Notes under the pieces: generated by a model
The model's database searches: none
What the model was told of the DNA's origin: nothing
Seen by the model: the letters and a program-made list of their open reading frames with translations, nothing else
Made by a program: the position numbers and the translations under genes
Shown here: in pieces, positions 16,129 through 24,285 of the stretch
Layout: each line of letters starts with the position of its first letter
How positions within the stretch are numbered: position 1 is the first letter of the stretch
Assembly (NCBI RefSeq): GCF_004006535.1
Contig: NZ_RLIH01000009.1
Span: 31,545 to 95,544, forward strand
Length of the DNA stretch: 64,000 nucleotides
Direction of reading: 5' to 3'
Source: Anaerosphaera multitolerans
GTDB lineage: Bacteria > Bacillota > Clostridia > Tissierellales > Peptoniphilaceae

Positions 16129-16210
16129 TTATCCTACCGTGTCCATAAAGTATCTTTCAACTTTATGCGCTTTCTCTCGGACCAGACCAGCAAGCTGCGG
16201 AACCCTAGAA
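16118..16210 (-). ncRNA. guanidine-I (ykkC class) riboswitch aptamer
   Basis: On the minus strand the conserved ykkC blocks occur in order: CTAGGGTTCCG, CTGGTCCGAGAG, a variable hairpin with 8-bp arms (CATAAAGT/ACTTTATG), then GACACGG, GGATAAAAGCC and TAGGAG. Helix P1 is CTAGG with CCTAG, where Bacillus subtilis ykkC has CCGGG-type pairing, so the stem is kept by compensatory change. The motifs fit subtype 1 (guanidine) better than the ppGpp or PRPP subtypes. It sits between a consensus promoter and a membrane protein gene. Confidence 0.9.
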
Positions 16211-16277
16211 AACCAAACTATATTCAATTTCACAATATAGAACTAGTTGCAACATAGTGAATTTCTATACTGTCCTA

Positions 16278-16305
16278 ATTATAGCAACTCCTTTTTATTT
16301 GTCAA
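16278..16305 (-). promoter_or_regulatory. strong promoter of the riboswitch transcript
   Basis: Perfect TTGACA (16300-16305) and TATAAT (16278-16283) with a 16-base spacer on the minus strand. Confidence 0.9.
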
Positions 16306-16307
16306 GG

Positions 16308-18758
16308 TTAAATAAATAAATTTAATCCCGATTCTTCAGTCTTTGCTAGATAAGTTGCAACGCCCGCAATTTCCACACCGTCAATTAACTCCTCTTCTTT
16401 AATTCCCATAATGTCCATACTCATTGCACAGGCTATTAGATTAACGCCCAAATCTTTCGCCTGCTTTAATAGCATTTCAGGTGTGTCAACATTTTTTTGC
16501 TCCATTACTTTTTTCATCATAGTGGTTCCCATACCACCCATATTCATTTTGGAAATCTTAAGCTCACTTATTCCCTCAGGCATCATCTTGGAAAACATCT
16601 TTTCCATAGTATCCTTTTCAACTGTTATACCTTTTTTTCTAAGGATATTTAAACCCCAGAAAGTAAAAAACATAGTTACCTTTTTACCCATCGAAGCAGC
16701 TCCTGTAGCAATTATCAAAGATGCCATTGCCTTATCCAAGTCTCCCGAAAAGACCACTATTGTCGCTCCATCTTTTACCTCTTCAGCCATTTTTTCAAGA
16801 TTAACCTTGCCTTTTGAAATTATCGCCTTAAAATATCCATCTTCTATGTCTAAGCTTAATAATACATTTCCCGTTTTTTCACACCAAGCTCCTATATCTC
16901 TTTTGAATCCTGGCTCCGATGCCTTTACTTCAAGAATTTCACCATCATTTAACTCTTGTAAAGCCTTATAGGTTGCTGCAATTGGTCCGGGACATTGCAG
17001 TCCTCTTGCATCTATACTTTTTGTTACTTTAATGTTTTTTTTTAAAATATCCGGATTATCTGCACAGGAAAAATTACCGCTTTCCAATTCTACATCTTCA
17101 CTATTTGCAGTCATTCCATGTTGCTCTCTGTAAAGAGAATATCCTCCGGCTACGTTTGTAGCACTAATTCCTGAATTTTCTAAAACTCTACACATCAGAT
17201 ATCCCCTGCTACCTATTTGACAGCTTACGTAGACATCTTTATCCTTTGGAATATTGTCAATCTGGCTTCTTAAATCACCGCAACAGATATTTACAGATCC
17301 CGGTATAGTTCCCAAAATAGTTTCTTCCGGTTCTCTTACATCAATTAAGAAAGCTCCCTCCTCAACTATCTTGTCAATTTCCTTTACACTTACATCCTTT
17401 AAAATATTGTCAAGTTTATTCTGAGCCATATATCCGGCAACATTTACAGGATCCTTAGCTCCTGAATAAGGAGGAGCATAGGTCAGCTCCAAATCCGTTA
17501 AATCATCTACTGTAAGACCGCCATAAATTGCCGCTGCAATAACGTCAATTCTCTTTTCTGTTCCGCTTCCACCAATGGCTTGAGCTCCTAAAACCCTTCC
17601 ACTTGGCAACTCATAGAGAACTTTTAAATTTATAGGCATAGCTCCCGGATAGTATCCCGCATGATTATTTGCAACTACGTTTACAAAATCAAATTCCTTT
17701 CCTGCTGCCTTAAGTCTCTTTTCATTCCATCCTGTAGATGCAGCAGTTAAATCAAAAATCTTTGCAACTGAAGATCCTAAAAATCCCTTAAAAGAATCCT
17801 CTTTTCCCATTATTACATTTGCCGTAATTCTCGCCTGTTTATTTGCCGGTGCTGCAAGGGCTAAAGACATGGGTTCTTTATATATATAATCCTTAAACTC
17901 TATGGCATCTCCAAGAGCAAAAATATTTTCATCAGAAGTTCTCATATGCTCATCAACTAAAATATGTCCCCTTTGACCAAGTTTTATTCCTGAACTCTTT
18001 ACAAATTCAGTGTCCGGCCTCACTCCTATGGAGAGTATAGTTATATCACTTTTAACTTTTTTCCCGCTGGAAGTAACTATTAGCTTTCCCTTATCTTCAA
18101 ATCTATCAACACCATCACTTAATATTAATTCAACTCCCTTTTCCTTTAAGTGGTTGTGTAAAATTGTAGCCATTTCCAAATCAAAGGGTGCCATTATTTG
18201 GTCTAAAGCCTCTATTAAAGTTACTTTAATTCCCTGCTCCGCCAAATTTTCAACCATTTCCACACCTATAAAACCGCCTCCTATTACAACGGCTTTCTCA
18301 GGTTTGTTTTCATCTATAAAATTTTTTATTGCATCAGTATCGGGAATAGTTCTAAGAGTAAATACATTCTCCGCTTCATTTAAACCTTTAATTGGCGGTT
18401 TTAAAGGACTTGCTCCCGGCGAAAGAACTAAAGTGTCGTAACTTAACTCATAATTTTTATTTTCTTTTATATTAAATACTGTTAACTTTTTATTTTCAGA
18501 ATCTATTTCTTTAAGTTCATTGAAAACTCTAATATCTAAATTATATTTACGACTTAACTCTTCAACTGTCTGTACAAGTAAAGTATCTCGTTCTGCAATG
18601 GTTCCGCCTATATAGTAGGGAAGTCCACAATTTGCAAAGGAAATATATTCTCCCTTTTCAAGTATGATTATTTCAGTGTCTTCACTAAGTCTTCTAAGTC
18701 TTGTGGCAGTACTTGCACCGCCGGCAACTCCACCAACTATTACTATAGTCTTTTTCAT
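16308..18758 (-). CDS. four-domain CoA-disulfide/polysulfide reductase - rhodanese - TusA - DsrE protein
   Basis: An 816-residue fusion for sulfane-sulfur chemistry. Residues 1-440 are a CoA-disulfide-reductase-type FAD/NAD flavoprotein (IVIVGGVAGGAS, the redox Cys44 in FANCGLPYY, VVIGGGFIGVE, ALGDA). Residues 455-548 are a rhodanese with active Cys513 in SCQIGSRG. Residues 578-650 are a TusA/SirA domain with Cys589 in DARGLQCPGP. Residues 665-816 are a DsrE/DsrF-like domain with Cys777 in LIACAMS. A chain of four thiols on one protein suggests persulfide relay or reductive detoxification. The start overlaps the ArsR stop (ATGA), so the two form one operon. Confidence 0.92.
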   Translation of the reverse strand: MKKTIVIVGGVAGGASTATRLRRLSEDTEIIILEKGEYISFANCGLPYYIGGTIAERDTLLVQTVEELSRKYNLDIRVFNELKEIDSENKKLTVFNIKENKNYELSYDTLVLSPGASPLKPPIKGLNEAENVFTLRTIPDTDAIKNFIDENKPEKAVVIGGGFIGVEMVENLAEQGIKVTLIEALDQIMAPFDLEMATILHNHLKEKGVELILSDGVDRFEDKGKLIVTSSGKKVKSDITILSIGVRPDTEFVKSSGIKLGQRGHILVDEHMRTSDENIFALGDAIEFKDYIYKEPMSLALAAPANKQARITANVIMGKEDSFKGFLGSSVAKIFDLTAASTGWNEKRLKAAGKEFDFVNVVANNHAGYYPGAMPINLKVLYELPSGRVLGAQAIGGSGTEKRIDVIAAAIYGGLTVDDLTDLELTYAPPYSGAKDPVNVAGYMAQNKLDNILKDVSVKEIDKIVEEGAFLIDVREPEETILGTIPGSVNICCGDLRSQIDNIPKDKDVYVSCQIGSRGYLMCRVLENSGISATNVAGGYSLYREQHGMTANSEDVELESGNFSCADNPDILKKNIKVTKSIDARGLQCPGPIAATYKALQELNDGEILEVKASEPGFKRDIGAWCEKTGNVLLSLDIEDGYFKAIISKGKVNLEKMAEEVKDGATIVVFSGDLDKAMASLIIATGAASMGKKVTMFFTFWGLNILRKKGITVEKDTMEKMFSKMMPEGISELKISKMNMGGMGTTMMKKVMEQKNVDTPEMLLKQAKDLGVNLIACAMSMDIMGIKEEELIDGVEIAGVATYLAKTEESGLNLFI

Positions 18759-19054
18759 AATTCTATCTCCTTTTCAAATAATACTCTCATTAATTTCTCT
18801 ACTAGAGGATTTGCAATAAAATAAAAATTTTCCGTTTTCTTTCTTGAACAATCTATTATACCTGCCGATTTTAAAATTGACAGATGTTGTGATACCGTGG
18901 ATTGAGGCATTTCTAAACACTCCTGCATATTACTTACATTCTTTTCTCCCTCACTTAAAAGGCCTCTAATAATGCACAGTCGTACAGGATGCCCCAGTAC
19001 CTTTAACAATTCGGCTCTTTCTCTCAACAACTCATAATCTTGTTTTATATCCAT
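18755..19054 (-). CDS. ArsR/SmtB-family repressor, probable persulfide or thiol sensor
   Basis: A 99-residue winged-helix regulator (LLKVLGHPVRLCIIRGLL, then MPQSTVSQHLSILKSAGII as the recognition helix-turn-helix). Cys27, Cys46 and Cys69 could form a redox or metal site; the usual ELCVC arsenic motif is absent. Because it heads a two-gene operon with a sulfur-transfer flavoprotein, a sulfide/persulfide-responsive role like BigR/SqrR is plausible, although its Cys positions do not clearly match those proteins. Its promoter overlaps a palindrome, consistent with autoregulation. Confidence 0.85.
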   Translation of the reverse strand: MDIKQDYELLRERAELLKVLGHPVRLCIIRGLLSEGEKNVSNMQECLEMPQSTVSQHLSILKSAGIIDCSRKKTENFYFIANPLVEKLMRVLFEKEIEL

Positions 19055-19075
19055 TTAAATACTCCTTCTATTGCT

Positions 19076-19095
19076 ATATTGTAATATTACGATAT
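19076..19095. promoter_or_regulatory. operator palindrome of the ArsR operon
   Basis: Near-perfect 20-bp palindrome ATATTGTAATATTACGATAT (one mismatched pair) overlapping the -10 element; GTAATATTAC at its centre is perfect. A second ATTACGAT copy lies directly next to it. Size and form fit ArsR/SmtB binding sites. Confidence 0.75.
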
Positions 19096-19112
19096 TACGA
19101 TATTAATGTCAA
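19084..19112 (-). promoter_or_regulatory. promoter of the ArsR-sulfur flavoprotein operon
   Basis: TTGACA (19107-19112) and TAATAT (19084-19089) with a 17-base spacer on the minus strand. Confidence 0.85.
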
Positions 19113-19183
19113 GATTAACCGATATTTTCTTGATATCTCATAATTTTAATAGTAAGCTAGTATTAAAAAGAAGAGGTGTTTTT

Positions 19184-19843
19184 ATGAACCTTTTAATAGT
19201 GGGATTTGAAGCCTTAAATCCTGATAAAACTAATCTAGGCTACAATGTAGTAAAACAACTATCTGATAAAATTTTTGAACATAATCTCATTAAACTTGAA
19301 TTGCCCTCATCCTTTGATAATTCCATTGATATATTGGAAAAGGCAATGGATACATTCAATCCAAAGATAGTTCTATGTATTAATCAATTAGAAAGTAAAT
19401 CCGGTCTTTCCTTGGAAAGAATTGCAATAAATATTGATGATGCACAAATACCTGATAATAATGGAATTACTCCTGTTGATAAAAAAATATATTCAAAGGG
19501 AGAAAATGCATATTTTACTAAACTTCCCATAAAAAAAATTTTGAAAAATTTAAAAAGTATACAAATCCCTGCTACTATTTCCAACTCTGCAGGAACTCAT
19601 TTTTCCAACCATGTAATGTACGGATTATTATATTTAATAGAAAACAATAAAAAATTTGAAAATACAATTGGCGGACTTATCCATATTCCCATTTCAAAAG
19701 ATGAAAATGGAAATATTAGCTCTTTATTAGCTATGGATGATATTGTAAAAGCACTTAAAATTATAATTGAAACTGTTATTAAAGAACCCTTTGAAAAAAA
19801 AGAATCAAAGAAGAAAAATTACTTCTTTGATTTCAATATTTAA
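19184..19843 (+). CDS. pcp: pyroglutamyl-peptidase I homologue with catalytic Cys replaced by Ser
   Basis: A 219-residue protein of the C15 peptidase family, which removes N-terminal pyroglutamate. The catalytic Glu (E78, in LSLERIAIN) and His (H167, in IHIP) are present, and the region normally holding the nucleophile reads ISNSAGTHFSNHVMY, where the usual Cys is Ser141 (codon TCC; TGC would be one base away). The N-terminal GFEPFGG-type motif is also eroded to GFEALNPD. So the fold is kept but cysteine peptidase activity is doubtful. The ATG at 19184 has AGAGGTG upstream; the open frame extends upstream without family similarity. It ends in a 4-base overlap with the convergent abrB gene. 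Confidence 0.85.
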   Translation: MNLLIVGFEALNPDKTNLGYNVVKQLSDKIFEHNLIKLELPSSFDNSIDILEKAMDTFNPKIVLCINQLESKSGLSLERIAINIDDAQIPDNNGITPVDKKIYSKGENAYFTKLPIKKILKNLKSIQIPATISNSAGTHFSNHVMYGLLYLIENNKKFENTIGGLIHIPISKDENGNISSLLAMDDIVKALKIIIETVIKEPFEKKESKKKNYFFDFNI

Positions 19844-20892
19844 AATAAATTTACTACTAATGTTATTACCTGTGGAAATACAGCTATTACAAAAATCATT
19901 CTAATAATTTGCATAACTATTAAATCCACACTCACTACACCAATATCTGATGAAATTAAGGCCATATCACTGGCTCCCGCCGGTGTTGCTGCTAACATGG
20001 CTTCTTTTCTTTCTATTTTAAAGACTTTATTTAAAATAGCGCCGGTCCATATGCAATTAGCCATGTAGCCAACCACAATAAGTATTACCGGTATTAAAAG
20101 CTCTTTTAACATTAAAACGTCTTTTAAACCTATTCCCGAACCTATATAAGTACCTGATAGCAACTGTGCAAATCGTTTCATTTCAATTGTCAGATTACCT
20201 ATTCCTGTAGTTAATTTTAAAATCAAAACTGCAAACATTGAAAAGGAAAGTGTTCCTGCAGGTACACCTAATCTTTTACCAATATATCCCCCTAAAAAAG
20301 CCACAAAAAGAGTAAGCCCCAAGTGTATCCAGTTATACTCTCTCTTCTTTACCTTAATATTTTCCCTTGTTTCTTTTTCAAAGGGTTTGTTTGGATTGTC
20401 GGAAGAAAATCTCATATCAAATTTTTGAATAAAAGTTGGAAATATTCCAATTCCCACTGTCATTCTAACAAATTGCAGAGTTGCAACTACCCCTGCATTA
20501 GCTCCCATATCCTCTGCAATTAAAGGTATATCACTCATTCCGCCGGGAACTACACTCATAAGAGAAGTTATAATATCCAGGGAACTAATTTTCCAAATGA
20601 CAATGCCCATTACAATATTTAAGACAAGTAAATTAAATAATAAAATCAATATGGGCTTAAAAAGCTTGGGAAGTCTGTTTAAATCATTTTTACTCATCCC
20701 GCTTCCTATAAAGGCACCTGCTATTACCTGCGCAATAAATTTTGAAACGTCAGGCATATCAGCCCTTCCGGTAAAAATATTAAATGCCGCTGCTCCCAAT
20801 ATTGCTCCTACCATCATTCCGCCGGGAACTTTTAACTTATATAAAATTATTCCAAGCACTAATGCTATTCCAAATGTAATTAGAAAATCCAT
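19840..20892 (-). CDS. abrB: AbrB-family membrane protein (duplicated transporter-like)
   Basis: A 350-residue integral membrane protein with about ten hydrophobic segments in two similar halves. Each half contains a PAGTLS or PGGM pattern plus a later VVPGGMSDIPLIAEDMGA or TPAGASDMALISSDIGV block, the internal repeat that defines the AbrB duplication (once called ammonia monooxygenase) family. E. coli AbrB affects aidB expression; the substrate, if any, is unknown. Start ATG with GGTTGGG upstream. Convergent with pcp. Confidence 0.88.
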   Translation of the reverse strand: MDFLITFGIALVLGIILYKLKVPGGMMVGAILGAAAFNIFTGRADMPDVSKFIAQVIAGAFIGSGMSKNDLNRLPKLFKPILILLFNLLVLNIVMGIVIWKISSLDIITSLMSVVPGGMSDIPLIAEDMGANAGVVATLQFVRMTVGIGIFPTFIQKFDMRFSSDNPNKPFEKETRENIKVKKREYNWIHLGLTLFVAFLGGYIGKRLGVPAGTLSFSMFAVLILKLTTGIGNLTIEMKRFAQLLSGTYIGSGIGLKDVLMLKELLIPVILIVVGYMANCIWTGAILNKVFKIERKEAMLAATPAGASDMALISSDIGVVSVDLIVMQIIRMIFVIAVFPQVITLVVNLF

Positions 20893-20989
20893 AATATCCC
20901 AACCTAATTAAAATTTATCCTAATTTAATTATAGCTTTAGTCAGGGATTATGTTAAAGTAAATTTCTGTTTTTTAAGTGTGTTTAATTT

Positions 20990-21022
20990 AAAAATAGCAA
21001 GCTTCTTTAGCTCGCTATTTTA
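20990..21022 (-). terminator. terminator of the S41 peptidase gene
   Basis: AAATAGCGAGC pairs with GCTTGCTATTT (11 bp, one GU) around a 7-base loop, followed by TTT on the minus strand. Confidence 0.85.
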
Positions 21023-21024
21023 GA

Positions 21025-21981
21025 TTATTCATTAATCCATTTAATTGCCTCTTCCAGGGGATTATCAGTTACCATATCGGGAACTATTGGATCTTCTGCA
21101 AAGACTTCTCCCGTCCTTGCTTTATCCCTTGCAATAGTTAAAACCATTTCCGCACCATCTGCTAAAGGTATAACGGTATTTGCGCTGGCATATCCTGCAG
21201 TCGGTTTTCCAAAGCTCTTAACATTGTCCAGGCCCATAAAGGAAATAAATGTGGCTTCAGCTGAACTTGCAGTATTTTCTCCCGTTAGAATTGCAACTTT
21301 AGTCTTTACCTTAATGTGCCCAACCTTTGCTCTTGTAGGCATGCCACCACCTGAAATTAGTCCCTTAGTTAATTTAACAGGCGAAGTACCTCTATTGCTT
21401 TCAAAGTACATTAAATTACCATCTGGAAGTAAGGGAGCAAGTCCGGCTAACATAGGTCCCATATCTCCTCCGCCATTTTCTCTTAAGTCCACAACTACTC
21501 CCTTTAAATTTTTACTTGTAATTATTTTATTTGCCAGTGTATCGGCATATTTTTGTCCCTGTTCCTTAGTTCCCACATAGGAGGGCAACTTTAAAGTAAG
21601 TATATTGTCCTTATATTCCGTAGTAGGATATTCTATAGCATTTAATTCCTGAGTTTCATCTACTAAAGGTTTTTTTATAAAAAAGGAGTGTTTCCCGCCG
21701 GCTACTTTAATGGCTTTTTCTATAATAGGATAGGTTTCTTCGTAGGTCTTAACTTTCTTTAAATCTTCAAAAACTTCTTTCTTAGCCTCTTTCCATTCCT
21801 TAGTGTTTTTATAAAGGCCATTTTTATCCATAATATTAATGGCTTTTTTACCATAGCTCTCAGCTGTTATCTCTTGTGAAGTTGTAGTTTCTTTTGCATA
21901 TGTAGTTTTACCAACTCCTAAAATCACAATTGATAACAACATAAAAAACACTGTACATCTTTTAATATTCAAATTTTTCAT
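21025..21981 (-). CDS. secreted S41-family (C-terminal-processing type) serine peptidase
   Basis: About 318 residues with an N-terminal signal peptide (basic start, hydrophobic FFMLLSIVILGVG, cleavage near TTYAKE). The catalytic part has VVVDLRENGGGDMGPM, then ENTASSAEATF with the nucleophilic Ser, then GKPTAGYASAN and the terminal EDPIVPD, all typical of tail-specific proteases. A PDZ domain is not evident, so this is a short member. The ATG at 21981 has AAAGGGTG at five bases; an ATG eight codons upstream lacks a site. It probably acts at the cell surface on peptides or other proteins. Confidence 0.85.
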   Translation of the reverse strand: MKNLNIKRCTVFFMLLSIVILGVGKTTYAKETTTSQEITAESYGKKAINIMDKNGLYKNTKEWKEAKKEVFEDLKKVKTYEETYPIIEKAIKVAGGKHSFFIKKPLVDETQELNAIEYPTTEYKDNILTLKLPSYVGTKEQGQKYADTLANKIITSKNLKGVVVDLRENGGGDMGPMLAGLAPLLPDGNLMYFESNRGTSPVKLTKGLISGGGMPTRAKVGHIKVKTKVAILTGENTASSAEATFISFMGLDNVKSFGKPTAGYASANTVIPLADGAEMVLTIARDKARTGEVFAEDPIVPDMVTDNPLEEAIKWINE

Positions 21982-22133
21982 TTTATCACCCTTTCTTAAT
22001 TTCATTATAAGTTTAAATTTAATAAAAACTCTAAATATAATCTAAAGAATTTCTAAATAACATGGTACAGTTTAGTTACTTATATAAAATTTAAAAAGGC
22101 TATTATATTTTCAATTAAACTGTGGAAAGAAAC

Positions 22134-23024
22134 TTAATTTAACTTTAAAAAGTCCTTCCAATTTTCCACTTCTTTTAACCCCTGACCATAAGATAAATTA
22201 TACATCCGAACCAGTTTTTCCTTATCCGTATCCTTATTTTCCACAAACATTTCTTCCGGATATACTACAAAAGCTCTTCCTTCTCTTTCCAATTTACTGA
22301 TTTCATCTAAAGTATTGTTGTAGTTTAAGTATCTGATCTCCATAGCTTTATAAACCTGAGGATATTTTTTAAAATAGGTTTTTAATAAAAAACTTTCCGC
22401 CTTAGTCATTGGTTCCTTTCTATAATCTTTTTTCCTAGTTCTCACAATGAAAAATTTTTCATAGCCGTCTCTTTGAGCTATATCTAAAGGTATTCCCCCT
22501 CCTAAACCTCCATCATAGTAAAGCTCTCCTTCAATTTCAGTCTTGGGCATAAAAAAAGGCATTGATGAAGAGGCTCTTACTACTTTCATAAGCCTATCAA
22601 TACTGTTTGCATACTCTCTTCCCCAATAAACTGTTTTTCCCGTATTTATGTTGAAAGTTCCAATTTTAAATTTGGCAGGATTTAAAAGAAAATTTTCCAT
22701 ATTAAAAGGCGCTGCACCATTAGGCAAGCCCCATTCTTCATAAATATAACTTGAATTGAAGAAACCCTCATTCCTTAAAAATGTCTTAATTCCTCCAAAA
22801 TTAGGATCATCTACAATATCTATATAGGATTTTTTCGTCCTCTCAATATCTCGTGAAATATAATTAACAGTATTACTTGAACCTGCGGAAATTCCGGCCA
22901 CATAGTCAAAGAATATCTCATTTTCATTTAGTATGTTGGCAATTGCAGCAGTGAAAACACCTCTCATACCTCCGCCTTCAAAAATCAATGCCGTATCCTT
23001 CACGTTAGTTTTTGAAATATCCAA
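22134..23024 (-). CDS. patatin-like phospholipase/acyl hydrolase
   Basis: A 296-residue cytoplasmic lipid acyl hydrolase with the complete patatin dyad: oxyanion loop FEGGGMRGVF at about 15-24, nucleophile Ser in GISAGSSN, and Asp in YYDGGLGGG. The C-terminal 90 residues (RTRKKDYRKEPMTKAE onward) resemble those of RssA/YlaK-type relatives. Start codon is TTG with GAGGTGG upstream; no ATG exists before the oxyanion loop. The substrate is unknown. Single gene with a terminator on the upstream side. Confidence 0.9.
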   Translation of the reverse strand: MDISKTNVKDTALIFEGGGMRGVFTAAIANILNENEIFFDYVAGISAGSSNTVNYISRDIERTKKSYIDIVDDPNFGGIKTFLRNEGFFNSSYIYEEWGLPNGAAPFNMENFLLNPAKFKIGTFNINTGKTVYWGREYANSIDRLMKVVRASSSMPFFMPKTEIEGELYYDGGLGGGIPLDIAQRDGYEKFFIVRTRKKDYRKEPMTKAESFLLKTYFKKYPQVYKAMEIRYLNYNNTLDEISKLEREGRAFVVYPEEMFVENKDTDKEKLVRMYNLSYGQGLKEVENWKDFLKLN

Positions 23025-23081
23025 AGTACCACCTCAAAACCTTAAAATTAATTAAATATTTTTATGTTATTGAGGATTATA

Positions 23082-23112
23082 ACACAAAAAAATAAAGATT
23101 GCACAGCAATCT
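23082..23112 (-). terminator. terminator of the yfcC-iadA operon
   Basis: AGATTGC/GCAATCT stem with a 3-base loop, followed on the minus strand by TTATTTTTTT. Confidence 0.88.
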
Positions 23113-24273
23113 CTACTTTTCATAAGTTCCCTTTACTAGCGGAACACCTTTTTCTACTAATTTTTTCCCCATGGCATATACATCTATAATATCTAAATTC
23201 TTATTTAAACGAACTAGGTCGCCGTCATTTCCCTCTTTTATTTCACCCTTTCCAGTTAGTTTAAAATTATTGGCAGTATTTTTAGTTGCTACTGTAATAG
23301 CTTTTTCCAAAGGAATTTTTTCATTTAAAATAGAATCTTTAATTTCCTTAAAAAGACTTTTTACTTCCCCCACACCTACTCCTACCATTTGACCTTCTTT
23401 ATTAAAGTCAGGAAGAGAGCCTTGTCCATCTGATGAAAGTGTAACCATATTAAGTAAGTCCTTATCATAAAAGATTTTCATAGCCTCAGAACATTTAACT
23501 TCACCTTCTGCTAAAAACACCTCAGTTGTACTTGTGGTGAAATCCACAAATCCTCCCTTCCCAGCATATTTTATAGCTTCCTTAAACAAATAAGGATTCC
23601 TATTCATATGCGTTGGTACTATGTGTTTAATGGGTATGGACGTCTTACTTAATACTTCATATACTAAGTTAAGCATTTCCTCACCATCACCCATATGGAC
23701 GTTTATTACGCCCGCCTTTCCGCTTAACATTCCGCCAAGTCTGGCCTGTGAAATCACCCTTGCAAATTCTACATAGCTGGGTACAGTGGAACGATGGTCG
23801 GAAATAGCAATTTCACCTACACCGATAATTTTATCTATTAAAACAATATCATCTACTATAGAGCCGGTTAAAGTCCTTACTGGGATTTCATAGGATCCCG
23901 TTTGAATATAGGTACTAATACCCTCTTCCTCCAGCCCTCTTGCCTTTGCAAGTAAATTGGTCATAGTCCTTGTAGTACCGTCCGTTCCCAACACTCCTAT
24001 TACAGTAGTAACGCCTGACAAAGTAATATCGGTAAGCATTATTTCAGGAGTACGCAGCTTAAAACCGCCTTCCCCACCTCCTCCGCTTATATGGACATGA
24101 TTGTCAATTAGTCCCGGAATAATATAATCTCCTTTAACATCTACAACTTCATGCTCAACGTTTATTAAATTAAAATCATTGCCAATTGCTAAAATTTCAC
24201 GCCCGCCTATTAAAATATCTTTTCTGCCCAAGTACTTAGGACTATATACTTCAGCATTTTTAATTAAAATCAT
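23113..24273 (-). CDS. iadA: isoaspartyl dipeptidase (beta-aspartyl peptidase)
   Basis: A 386-residue M38 amidohydrolase that cleaves beta-aspartyl dipeptides arising from isoaspartate damage. Metal-binding features: DNHVHISGGGGEGG (first HxH), GEIAISDHRS, GVINVHMGDG and PTHMNRNP supplying further His ligands, and the Asp in TLSSDGQGSLPDF. Start ATG with AAGGAAGAG. It follows yfcC by 12 bases and ends in a terminator, so transporter and peptidase form an operon for uptake and breakdown of such peptides (inferred). Confidence 0.93.
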   Translation of the reverse strand: MILIKNAEVYSPKYLGRKDILIGGREILAIGNDFNLINVEHEVVDVKGDYIIPGLIDNHVHISGGGGEGGFKLRTPEIMLTDITLSGVTTVIGVLGTDGTTRTMTNLLAKARGLEEEGISTYIQTGSYEIPVRTLTGSIVDDIVLIDKIIGVGEIAISDHRSTVPSYVEFARVISQARLGGMLSGKAGVINVHMGDGEEMLNLVYEVLSKTSIPIKHIVPTHMNRNPYLFKEAIKYAGKGGFVDFTTSTTEVFLAEGEVKCSEAMKIFYDKDLLNMVTLSSDGQGSLPDFNKEGQMVGVGVGEVKSLFKEIKDSILNEKIPLEKAITVATKNTANNFKLTGKGEIKEGNDGDLVRLNKNLDIIDVYAMGKKLVEKGVPLVKGTYEK

Positions 24274-24285
24274 ATTCTCTCTTCC

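Noticed and set aside
16118..16210. ppGpp or PRPP subtype of the ykkC riboswitch
   Set aside because: The downstream gene is a membrane protein rather than an amino-acid or purine gene, and the conserved ACACGG and GGATAAAAGCC blocks match subtype 1. A covariance-model comparison would be decisive.
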